A stretch of 64,000 nucleotides of DNA from Mangifera indica (Eukaryota; Streptophyta; Magnoliopsida; Sapindales; Anacardiaceae). The position numbers and the translations under genes are program-made. The DNA lies in contig NC_058145.1 in NCBI RefSeq assembly GCF_011075055.1, positions 508,887-572,886 of the forward strand. Direction: 5' to 3'. Below the pieces are notes generated by a model. The model worked only from the letters and a program-made list of their open reading frames with translations, was not told the DNA's origin and did no database searches. This document shows, in pieces, positions 14,169 through 24,900 of this stretch (position 1 is its first letter; each line of letters starts with the position of its first letter).

Positions 14169-14837
14169 AATTATATATATTATATATAATATATTTTATA
14201 TTATATATGTAATATTATATTATAAAATATTATAATTTAATTATATAAATTATAATATATTATAATATTATAGTATATAATATATTATATTAATATAATA
14301 ATATTATTTAATATTATATACATATATTAAGGGTTGGCGTTATACAGCAACTTTCACGTCAACCTGTTTTTTTTTTTTAAAGTTAAATACCCAATTTTTT
14401 TTGTTTCACTTAAATCCTTAAATATCAATTTTTTTTCTTTTTCCAGTTAAATACTGTTACATGATCATCTTACATGGTCATTTCTTTGATGGTCATTTTT
14501 TATCTTGTAGGTTGCTCTTTTTTTTCCCCTTTTTTTTTTTTAAATCCTTATTTTGAAGAATTCTTAATTTGAAGAATTTGGTTGTTTCCTTCCTGTTTTT
14601 GTTTTTGAAGATGAGGGAGAAGAGAGAGTGATTTCTTTATAACTTTGGAAGAAGAGGAAGAAGAGAAAAAAAAGTTGCAGAGAAGAAGAGAGAGAATTTA
14701 TGCATGAAAGATTGAAGAGGGGTATTTTGGGGAAGGTGAGTACTGTTGTGGTATATTTGTGAAAGTTTTAGGATAGGTGACAATTTTGTATACACGGAAT
14801 AAAAAAGTGCTAAAAATTTCAATTTCCCATTAAACTA

Positions 14838-15034
14838 TATATACGGACACCCACGAAATTGACTTGTTATTTGTTTCTTTTACACTTATTTATTTATTTA
14901 TTTTTACTATTGTTGAATTTTGTAATCTAAACTTCTGGAAAACTTTGACATTGTAATCAAGGGGTAAGACTTATTTTACCCGTTAGGTAAATTATTGTAA
15001 TGCTATTTAAATGGATTGCCCAAAATGATGAAAA
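14838..15034. other. AT-rich spacer
   Basis: Flank between the large foldback element and the next MITE; nothing gene-like is visible. Confidence 0.5.
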
Positions 15035-15205
15035 ACAATATTATGTGTATTTACTTTAAGTATACAATTATATTTATATTTATATATGTCATCATATATA
15101 ATTAAATATTATTTTATCTTTAATTTAAAATAACTTAATTATGTGATGATACATATAAATGTATATATAATTATGTATCTAAAATGGGTATACATAGTTT
15201 TATTA
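15035..15205. mobile_element. Palindromic AT-rich MITE, copy 2
   Basis: The left arm has AACAATATTATGTGTATTTA and the right arm AAAATGGGTATACATAGTTT, ending TATTA. The centre, ATTAAATATTATTTTATC, is shared with the other copies. Confidence 0.55.
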
Positions 15206-15211
15206 AATGAG

Positions 15212-15380
15212 AGCAATACTATACGTACATATTTCTATACATAATTTAAGTATATAGATGATATATCATTATATGATTGAATATTATTTTATCTTTAATT
15301 CAATATCATCTAATTATATGATAACACATAATCTGTATACTTAAATTATCTATAAAAAATATATACATATAATTTTATTG
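15212..15380. mobile_element. Palindromic AT-rich MITE, copy 3
   Basis: Directly follows copy 2. The arms AGCAATACTATACGTACATA and ATATACATATAATTTTATTG form an imperfect inverted pair around GATTGAATATTATTTTATC. It lies about 250 bp upstream of the NAC TATA box. Confidence 0.6.
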
Positions 15381-15625
15381 TTCATAATAACACGTTGTTG
15401 TGGATATTAATTCTAATTAATATTTATTATTAGTTGATATAATTTCATTTTTGCCATTGTAAGTGGATTAAAGAATTTTCCTGAAGTAATTAAAAATGGT
15501 AATTTAGATTTAATTCTAATATCAAATTTGGCTGCAGGGTCTTCCCATGAGAGTCAAGATGAGCGAATGGCTTGACCCGAGAAAACAAATAAATAAAACC
15601 AACCGTCATAAGACTTTTTTCGCAT

Positions 15626-15631
15626 TATAAA
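15626..15631 (+). promoter_or_regulatory. Probable TATA box of the NAC gene
   Basis: TATAAA within GCATTATAAAGAAAG, 110 bases before the NAC start codon. This is a good spacing for a short 5' UTR. Confidence 0.5.
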
Positions 15632-15735
15632 GAAAGAGTCTTTCATGTTCAACTGGCACCGCCTTAATTTGCTTCAGAAAAAATAATAAAAAACAGGTTG
15701 AAGAAGATTCATGTTGGAGAACCAATTAATATAAT

Positions 15736-18185
15736 ATGAACCCAGAAGGTATCTCGATCTCAAAGGATTATGACGGTGATGATCAGATGCAGCAGCAGCT
15801 TCCAGGCTTTCGTTTTCATCCAACAGATGCAGAACTTGTAGGGTTTTATCTTCGCAGGAAAGTTGACAAGAAACCAGTCGTTATTGAACTCATCAAGCAG
15901 ATTGATATCTACAAGCATGATCCATGGGATCTTCCAAGTAAGCTTTTAATTTTCTCTCTTTAATCAAATATAACTATACTCGATTTGATCCTTCAAAGAA
16001 ATGGATTCTGAGAAAGTTTTGTTCTTGCTTGAGTCTCGCTTAATCAGTGCAATATGCAGGTCCCTAGTGCAGCCCTATTTTGACATCAAACCAATTTTTA
16101 TATTCATTTCCCTTCCATGATCACTCCCAAAGCTTCGAATCTAGGGTTTGTTTCAGATTTTTTTTTAAACAATTTCTTAAAGAATCATGATCTTTTCAGC
16201 TAGATATAGTCTTGTTTAACCGTATTAATAGATTGATGTGAGTGATTAATTTTGAATTAGAGATATATATATAAAAGGATAACAATATTTGATACCATCA
16301 CTCTTTTTTTTTTCCTCAACTAAAATTCATATAATTGTTTAAAATAACTGAATTTTCATATTTATTCTATAAAAGAGATCAAACTTTCAATATTTATCAT
16401 TAATGGTATTGAATAAACATCATTAAGATTATATACTTTGTTTTGCTTTGGTAGTAAGGTAATTAGTTTGGTACCTTTAATAGATAACAGTGAAAATTTA
16501 ATCCCTCTAATAGAAAACTAAACTATGGTCCCTTTAATAGTTTAAATATGATAATTCAATATCTTTATTTGCTACTAACCTGATATATAAATAATTAAAT
16601 CTCTCAATTATGTGAGGACGCATCAATCATTAGTATTTGTCCATCACACATAATGACACTTTGACTGTGAGTGTTCATCCATCGGGATATCTTGTATTAC
16701 TCAAGCCAATATCATGAAATTTCTTTTTAGGGCATTTGCTTGAATATATTCTAATGTTGTTTATGGGTAAATAAATATGCATGCAGAAGTTAGCACTACA
16801 CCTGAAAATGAAGGTTACTTCTTCTGCAAAAGAGGGAGAAAGTACAGAAACAGCATAAGGCCAAATAGAGTGACGGGTTCTGGGTTCTGGAAAGCAACAG
16901 GCATCGACAAACCTGTGTATTCTGAGGGAGGAGAAGGTCGTGAGTGCATTGGTCTTAAGAAAACACTTGTTTACTACCGTGGAAGTGCAGGAAAAGGCAT
17001 CAAAACTGACTGGATGATGCAAGAATTTCGCCTTCTTCCCAATGATAATGCCACCCTCCAAGAAGCGGTAAAAGGATAACCACTTATCAAGTATTCCTAG
17101 AAATAATAATACTTGGAGCAAGAAAATTATTACATTTTTTCAATTCAGGATACTGTTAACCCTTAGATTTTACCATTAAAGAAATCCATCTTTTAGACTT
17201 TCTCATAAAATGATCGAAATTTCAGTATTTTTTTATTGAATATACCAAACAATTGTTTTGTTTTGGAGGCAAGTTGATTGATTTCAATAAGAAAATATAA
17301 AAGTTTGGTTCAAAAATTTAAATGTTTGTTTTCTTCTATAGAAAAAATAAAGTTTGATATAAATAAAAAAAATGATAATTTGATACATTCAAGTGTTATA
17401 ATCCTCAATACATTGAAATTTTATATTTTCCACTTGAATAAATCAAACATTCAATTTTTTCAAGGTATTATACTTTCACTAGTTTTTATTGAAACTATCA
17501 AACTAATCATCTCAATTCAAAAATGAAACAAAACAAACAATTCTACATTCCTACTTGTGTATCTTTGAAAGAAAATATTGAAAGTTTCATCATCCTATTA
17601 AAAAATTTGGAAGTTTGATATTTTTTTCAATTGGAAAACATGAAAATTCAATCTTATACTAGAAAAAACAAAATTTGGTTGATAGTTCAATTCAAGTGTT
17701 GTTACCCCGAAAAAAAAAAAATCATTCTTATCTTTTGTTGGTTTTCCATTGAATCACAGGAAGTATGGACTGTATGTCGAATCTTCAAGCGAAATGTGTC
17801 ATACAGAAAGCTGATTTCAGGTTGCAGGGAAGCATCTTCTTCAGCGAAACGCCGTTCAACATCAATGGAAACAACCAATAACACATACATGGCTCTGGAT
17901 TCAAACAATCAGCAGGAAACCTACATCAGTTTCCAAGCTCCAAATAAGCCGATGATGATCGACGATCATTTCAACCAAGTCAGGAACCAGCAGTTAGCTT
18001 TACAACAGTTGAGCAGCAGTAACAATTATAACACCATAGCCAATTCTGCGGTATCAATGGCGCCGTCATCGTCTCCAAGCTTTCATAATCCATATGGGAA
18101 TCATCATGATTTGTTGGCGTATGAGAACTGGGATGAGCTCCGACAAGTCGTAGAATTTGCTTTCGATCCGAATTCTCACCCCTGA
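15736..18185 (+). CDS. NAC transcription factor, JUB1/ANAC042-like
   Basis: Three exons, 15736-15937, 16787-17067 and 17760-18185, encode 302 residues. The NAC domain covers about residues 22-172: subdomain [22 protein letters not shown] with [54 protein letters not shown] and [12 protein letters not shown]. This is a DNA-binding and dimerisation domain of nuclear transcription factors. The phrase [20 protein letters not shown] followed by [15 protein letters not shown] is characteristic of the ANAC042/JUNGBRUNNEN1 group, which is linked to stress and longevity control in Arabidopsis. The C-terminus is a divergent, Asn/Gln/Ser-rich activation-type region ([16 protein letters not shown]). The two-intron pattern with introns inside the NAC domain is usual. 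Both introns contain AT-rich foldback repeats. Orthology to JUB1 is probable but not proven. Confidence 0.93.
16290..16600. repeat. AT-rich dispersed repeat in NAC intron 1
   Basis: Contains TTAGTTTGGTACCTTTAATA, GTGAAAATTTAATCCCTC and TAATAGAAAACTAAA. Closely related phrases recur at about 10490-10700 and, in inverted form, in intron 2. It looks like a decayed short transposon; the ends cannot be fixed. Confidence 0.4.
17150..17640. repeat. AT-rich foldback in NAC intron 2
   Basis: The left side (TTGTTTTGTTTTGGAGGCAA then GATTTCAATAAGAAAATAT) resembles the inverse of the right side (GTTTGTTTTGTTTCATTTTT then AGTTTCAATAAAAAC). It fills most of the 692 bp intron, and its insertion probably enlarged it. 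Confidence 0.45.
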
Positions 18186-18745
18186 TTACTAACTCTATAT
18201 GAAGCATTGTTGTCTTCAGTGATTCTGTAGATAGACAACTAATTATATGTTTACGTAACTGCTGTTATTGTATGAAACTTTTCAATTAGATTGTTGTGTT
18301 ATTGATAGATAGGATAATAGAAAAGTTTGTTAATAAAGACAGAATTCGTACTCAATGGTAGAATCAAGAGAATACATACGATTTATTTTTGTATCTAAAT
18401 CAACGTTATGTGTTATGTTCGACTGAATCAATATTATTTCAATATCTCTTCACTTTTCTCATTGGAATTATAATGGTTGTATATCCTTATTGCAATTATA
18501 ATGATTGTATATGTTAATAAATTGTTATTTTACTTGTATAAGAAAATTATATGTTTATGTATGGGAACTCTTATCCCCGAAAGAAAGAATATAAGTGATT
18601 TATTCTTGTTATTATAAGAAAAAGTTATGTTCAGTAGAGTCAATATTTTACTAATATCCCCTTATCTCGTGTTACAATAAATGTATTTGTTAGTGAATTA
18701 ATATATCATTTCGTATAAAAGAACAATATATTTATATATTAGAAT
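18186..18745. other. NAC 3' flank
   Basis: 3' UTR and flank, AT-rich. The phrase TATGTTC(A/G)(A/G)(C/T)TGA... followed by ATCAATATT recurs at about 18415 and 18627, which may mark a small local duplication. No gene seen. The last 9 bases belong to the target duplication of the next element. Confidence 0.4.
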
Positions 18746-19574
18746 GGCCAAAGGATTTATTTCCACTTAAAGTATGTTGCATTCCAAAGTTCTTAACCTT
18801 TAACTTTGAAAATCTCATTTATCCACCAATGGTTGTTAAATCTATTAATTTTAAAAGTAAAATCGTCATATTAAATGTAATATTTAAAATAAACTAAAAT
18901 TTTATCTTCTTCTCCCTTCTAATTTTTAAAAACTAATAATTTTATCTCTTAAGTCAAGTTTTAATAAATCACATTTCTCCCGCTATGGTTTAGTTTCAAT
19001 ATCCAGTGCCATCGTCGTCGTCTCTCCCTCCAGACGGTTCCTTTTCTTCTGATAATTTGCCTCAACAAAATCTTAACCCTCAAACGTTGTTTTACATCAT
19101 ATAGAACGACGAAAACAAGATCAATCATCTATCTCATCTTCCCAAAGGAAGATGAGTCATCTTATCTTTGTTTGGGAAGACGAAATCGATGATAGATCTT
19201 GTCTTCATCATCTGGGAAGACGATTCGTTTTCCCAAACAATGTCGCACCACATTGGAGGGGTTTGAGTTTCATTGAAGTAAACCATCGGAGAAAAAAGAA
19301 CTATTGAGAGGGAGAAACGATAGTGATAGCACCAAAGAGAGTGGTCGGGTATTAAAACTAAATCCTAACAAGGGAAAAGTGATTTTTTTTTAAAACTTTA
19401 CTTATGGAAGAAAATTATTTGTTTTTTGAATTTAAAGAGAAATAAGATAAAAATTTAAAATGTTAGAATTCTAGTAATTTTAATCTCTCATAAGTAGATA
19501 AATGAGATTTTCAAAATTTTGAAATAAAAACTTGAAAATGTAATATACTGTAAGTGTGAATAAGTCCTTCGGCC
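18746..19574. mobile_element. 829 bp Mutator-type foldback MITE
   Basis: Left end GGCCAAAGGATTTATTTCCA; inverse of the right end GGCCGAAGGACTTATTCACA. The inverted similarity continues for more than 250 bp, for example GAAAATCTCATTTATC on both arms and the (C/T)TCTCCCTC segments near 19023 and 19310. An exact 9 bp direct repeat, TATTAGAAT, flanks it at 18737-18745 and 19575-19583. There is no coding capacity. It is a long-arm, non-autonomous element whose termini differ from those of the 2.85 kb element, so it is a different family. Confidence 0.85.
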
Positions 19575-19583
19575 TATTAGAAT

Positions 19584-20561
19584 TCTTATTCTTAAGGAAA
19601 CTTTACTAAGGTTCATGTCCCTAAGATGACTTTTAAAGCAAGTCTTCATGGGTTAAGCTAATCTACTGATAAGCTTGAGGGTGTTTCCCATGCATTCTCG
19701 CCCGCTCACATTATAGACGTAATATTTTATGGATGAAGTGATAATTAATTCCAACACATTCACCGTAAGAAATACGCCGCTGACGACGTGTGTTCATGTC
19801 TATGACCCCATTCTAACGTTGTCAGAATCTGTCTGATACATTGATATCTCTGACTTACCAGATAAGAATCCATGGTTGTGCTAAAAAATAATAATAAATT
19901 TTATTAATTTATTTACCCAACCGAACATGCCTACATAAATTTGGGTAATTTTAAAATTAAAAAAAAAATAAACAATCACATTATTTAATCATATATTATC
20001 ATACCAATTTATATAAATAAATTGATAATATTTATTTATATATATAATTTTATTCAAAAAAAATTGGTTTAAAGTATTACACAAAAGAAATAGAAGATAA
20101 TGATAGTTTAAAGAGAGTTTAAATAATAAAAGAGAAAAACAGTTATATACACCTATAATTAGTACTAATTTGGAGATTAATGGTGGTTTAAAATACCACT
20201 AAAAATAATTTTGAATTAAAAATGAAATTATATTTATTTGCATATTAACATATTATTGTTAATACTTCACCTTTTTCATTGGAACGGGTCATATTAAAAT
20301 CTTTGAACAGATATTAATGTTGGATTGAATCTTTTCATTTTGGACAACCCATTAAAATTTTGTTGTGAGTAGGTTTACGAGATTGCTCCTTTCATCAAGT
20401 TAAAGACCAAGCAGCACAATGCAACTGCTATCACCATTAATTTATATGCCTGACTGACTGCATCTAAATTTTGACTAAGTTTACAGGAATTAGTACTGCC
20501 ACACACACTTTATACCAATTCATTGTCTTCCAAATGAAATATCTATATATACTAATATTAG
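19584..20561. other. AT-rich intergenic DNA
   Basis: No gene or defined repeat recognised. Confidence 0.4.
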
Positions 20562-20712
20562 AGTGATAGTATATGAACCCATATTTAACTATACATGATG
20601 TATTATTATATTATTAAATATTATTTTATTTTTAATTTAAAATTATTCAATCATTTAAATTATTAAATCTGTATTTATTTGTATATTTAAAATAATTATA
20701 TATAATTTTATT
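20562..20712. mobile_element. Palindromic AT-rich MITE, copy 4
   Basis: Same layout as the other copies: GAGTGATAGTATATGAACCC to TTATATATAATTTTATTG around TATTAAATATTATTTTA. The arms are degenerate. Confidence 0.45.
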
Positions 20713-21965
20713 GATAATATTATATAAGGTTATATTTGAATTAATTCGAATACAATTCATAAAAACCAACTTAAATTTGAACAAATTGATCGAAGAAGTC
20801 ATTGGATGATTGTAAACGGAATAAATCGTGTTATAAATTAGATAAATAATATATTGGTGAGACAATAATGTTGCCTACAAGAATGTCAGTTGTGTGTAAC
20901 ATTCATGTAAACTACAAGGGAAAACATCTGCCGGTCTATCATATATTCGTATTTCTTCTTGTCCACTTGTCATCTGTTGTCTAAAGATGTAAACGACATG
21001 TCAACTTCAGCTGTCCCGTTTACTTTGATGCGCTTATGTAACAGAAATGTTAATAAATAAATTGACGGAATTCTGTAAAAACTTAATCGAAATTATGGAG
21101 GATATGTTTGTTTATTACTTTATTCCCTAAAGACCCATAGATAGATAGAGGTGGATTAAATCAAACCGAACCCAAACAAAAATAAGTTTATGCTTCGTTT
21201 AAATTCAAAAGGGTCAACTCAGATTGATTAACAGATAAGAAAAAACAGTCATTTCAACTAAAAAGAAAATAAATCACCGACAAGATAGGCTCTAAAGCTC
21301 GATGAGTAAATCCCTTTTTTTATTTCAAACTCAATTCTTCCGAATCTAACCCTCTCTATAAGGTCATACAAACCATTTTCCATACTTAACAGCCCGACAT
21401 TAAGTTTTTTTAGAACCAACAATCATCTGAATAGTTGATTCTAAACTAACCAACTTGAAGATGACATGAATATAAGGTTGGGTCAGAATTGATTCAAACC
21501 CAAACAAAACTTAATTTGAGATCGATTTAAATAAAAAAAGTCAACTTGAAACCGACTCATGATCAATGAACTAAGACTTAAATTCAATTTGAAAATAATT
21601 TAATTTTAGATCTAATCTGAACGGGCTCAAACTTAATATTTTGATCAGCTAATGAAAATGAACCCAATGACAAACTCAAACTTGACTCGTTCAATTCAAA
21701 CTCGAAGAGAATCAAAGAAACTTACCTCATCTTTCCACAGATGAATGTCACTTGAGGACCATCAAGAAAAATGCACATCACTTTTAGTTCCAAGAAACTA
21801 GAGTAGAAAAAGAGTGGAAGGGAAAGGATATTATGGGATTTGGGTGAATAAAACCCTAATCCATGGACTCAGAAAAGCACATGTTCTTTTTATTCCTCAA
21901 AAATAAACGGCAACAGAATAAGAGAAGCAAAAATAAGCAAAGAAACATGGATATAAGAAATTGTC
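20713..21965. other. Intergenic DNA with AGCTCGA-type repeat remnants
   Basis: About 21140-21720 carries repeated phrases of the type GAACCCAAACAAAAATAAG, AACTCAAACTTGACTCG and TTCAAACCCAAACAAAAC. These resemble decayed copies of the dispersed hAT-like family. No gene recognised. Confidence 0.4.
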
Positions 21966-24900
21966 TCAAAGTGTACTTTCAGGAGAATGATGTATCCGAC
22001 TTAAAATTACCGACCCCGACTCAATTGAACCAGGCATCAATGCCTCAGATACTTTAGGAGACTCATCCAATAAAACTACAGGATTACTAATAGCATCAGA
22101 TAAAGCATGACTTTCCTCAGTAGTACAGAGGGAATTATTGCTTTCCGTTATACTTACCTCATTACCGACCAGAGGTAAAATGGGAGCTCCATCAGATGCA
22201 TTATCAGGAGATGGTAATTGATCTCCGTCTGAACCTGCTGCAATCAACTGCCGCTCAGAAGTCATCACATCCATCTTATCCCCATTAAGAACTGGTTCGC
22301 TTTGTTTCGAGCTTTTAGGTGTAAGAGATTGATCCGCCGCTTCCAAATTTAGAGGAGGGGTGTCATTGTGATCAGGCATTACTTGAGATGGAGTTGAAAC
22401 CAGCTCCTCTAGTGTCTCCTTAACATCAGTATGTGGAACATCTTCAGGTTTCTTTTGATCTAAAGCTGGTAATGGCGCATCAGACATTTCTGTATCAGAA
22501 ATCAACACCAACTTCCCAGCCTTTTTGACCTTGCAAGAAGAAGGTTGCACCATTTTCTCGAGATTACACTTTGAAATGATATCTATGGTCCCAACGTTAA
22601 CAATTTGCAGGCAACTGATCTGTACCCGCTGTTTCTTGTATTGTTCCATGGCTCTCTGCAGATCAGATATCACAAAGTCAGCAAAGGAAAGAATAGACTA
22701 AACACATTCAGATTCTAAGTTTTTTTAACTTAAATAGGGACAGAAGTTTGGCTGTACCTTAGATTCCAACAAATTCAAGCAAAAGTTTATTAAGTTCATT
22801 TAGAAACCAAGATTATAATAGTACAAATCAGAAGTCAGGTTTCTAGTAACATTTATAGTGACCACATCCTTGTGGGTTAAGTCTAGTGTAATAAGAGGAG
22901 CAAGTTTTGACTTTATCACTTGATATCTTGTGATAAAGTCAGATCTCAAGATAATATCAGATACGATAAATTTCTGATGAGATCCAATAACCATATCATG
23001 CAACACAAGGACTGATTGACATGGAAGAAAAATTGTTCGTCATTAATCATCAAAAGAAAATTCATCAATTTGGACCCGAAAAAAATTTCATCTTCATAAC
23101 TCTTTTGACAACTAAAACATTATGTTATCTCCAAAATAAAATTTCTAAAGAGATCCAATAACCATATCATGCAACATATCAATTGATTGATATGGAAGAA
23201 AAATTGCTGAAGTCATTAATCATCAAGAGAAAAACCATCAATTTGGGCCTATATTCATCTTCATGCCTCTTTTGACAACAAGAACATTATGTTGTCTACA
23301 AAATAAAATTTCTGAATAGATCCAATAACCATATCATGCAACAAATCGATTGATTGATATGGAAGAAAATTGTTGAGGTCATTAATCATCAAGAGAAAAA
23401 AATCAATTTGACCTAAAAAAGTTTATCTTTGTGCCTCTTTGACTACTGAAACATTATGTTGTCTTATATACACTTGCAGCCCTTACACATGAGCTACTAA
23501 ACAAACAATAATAATGTATCATGGTGATCTAAAATTTTATTTATAACATAATTACCTGAAAAACAGAATCATCCGCCGCAGGGAAAAATGGAGGACTTAA
23601 CAAAGCTTTGGAACTTTTGGAAACTGGTCTTCCACCATTCTACCAGATCAAAGAAGAGGATATATTATACAACCAACACCAATAAACTATTTATGTACAA
23701 GAGACAAGAAGAAAACAGAGTTGACAGATTCTCTTACCTTCAAATTTACAATCATGGTGGTTTCTTTTTCGAAAGTTGCAGTTAAATCCATGTCAAGTAA
23801 ATTCATACACTTGCTAAACAACTCCGGAGCGGTAAGTTCCTTTGAAATGTCAAGCTTAGCAAGATACGCACGACAACTGCTAGCAAGATTATCCACACTA
23901 GATTTTCTAGAAGGATCTGATGTCTTCTCATGGTTAGTTTTAGGTGAGATTTTGGAAGATTCTATAAAAGAACTAATGGATTTTGTATCAACACTTTTCT
24001 CCCGAACACCATGATGATTATTTTCATACAGAGTCTGCTGACCTGGACGCTCAACCAAAGCATCATCAGAAGGGGCCTGAACAGGCTGATCCTCCTTCTG
24101 GGATGTTGAAGTCATGTCCATATTCACATCACCATTTTCTCCTCTCCACATATCTGCACCAGTTTCCCACCCTCGTCCATTAATCGGATGCCTATTCTGG
24201 TCCCATTCAGACCCTCCATACATGTAAGGTTCATCCCTAAAAACACCATTATTTCCATCCCATCCATGCAAGTGAGGAGGGCCTGATCCGTCCATCACAT
24301 TCTGCCACCCAAGAGGGCGAAGATGGCCAGAAAATCTCTCTGCATCAGGTATATGATGTGGAATCACAGAGCGATTGATGTCCATTGACGGTCTAACAGT
24401 AAAAAGAGAAGTAGGAAACTGCGGCATCATTGCTTGAAAACCTCCATGGGGTGGCCCATGTTGAAACATGAAACCATTCGGCACTGGCGACGACCAGTTC
24501 GGGGCACCCCTCCATGCATTTCCTTGTCCTCTTCCTACACTGGCATCACCACACCTGCGGTAACGAGCATTCAAATTAACTCTACCATCTTCTTCCAGTG
24601 AACCCATAAATGAAGGACTGCCAACTCCACCCCTGAAGGGAGGGGGTGGTAAAGAAGAAGATGAATTGTTCTGACCAGTTCTATTGTAATACAATAGATC
24701 AATTTGGGAGGAATCATCCAAAGGTTTCTCCAAAGGTAATTCCCGATTTAACCTATCATCACCAGCAGACAAGTCTCTGGGACCAATACTGCTCCTCCGT
24801 CCTGTTTCTTCAATTTCAAGACTTCGCCTAACACCAGTTCTGTTCATGTATCTGCGATCATGACTTGTCAAAGAAGGAGATCTTTCCATTAAGCCCATGG

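Larger units (their letters stand above)
11983..14828. mobile_element. Mutator-type foldback element with GC-palindrome core
   Basis: Terminal inverted repeats: left GGGATATTAAAATTTTTACC, right end inverse GGGAAATTGAAATTTTTAGC. Similarity continues about 200 bp on each side (11983 to about 12190; about 14620 to 14828), including ACCACAACAGTACTCACCTT and CCAAAATACCCCTCTTCAAT on the inverted strand. The flanks carry an exact 9 bp direct repeat, ATTAAACTA, at 11974-11982 and 14829-14837, the usual size for Mutator-like elements. The interior has no transposase and no coding potential. It is almost pure A/T, with a TA run at 12974-13042, broken by GC-rich palindromic islands listed separately. 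It is therefore a non-autonomous element of 2846 bp. The Mutator assignment rests on target-duplication size and long terminal repeats. Confidence 0.85.

Noticed and set aside
12488..14365. Regularly spaced palindromic repeats reminiscent of a CRISPR array
   Set aside because: The genome is a plant, the spacing is irregular, the spacers are AT satellite, and the islands lie inside a transposon with target duplication.
15736..18185. Other NAC subfamilies such as SND or ATAF types
   Set aside because: The [20 protein letters not shown] phrase and intron positions fit the ANAC042 group better, and the C-terminus lacks other subgroup motifs.
22800..23006. Short frame with possible retroelement character
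   Set aside because: Too short and without an identifiable catalytic motif to be listed as an element; mentioned only under the tandem repeat finding.
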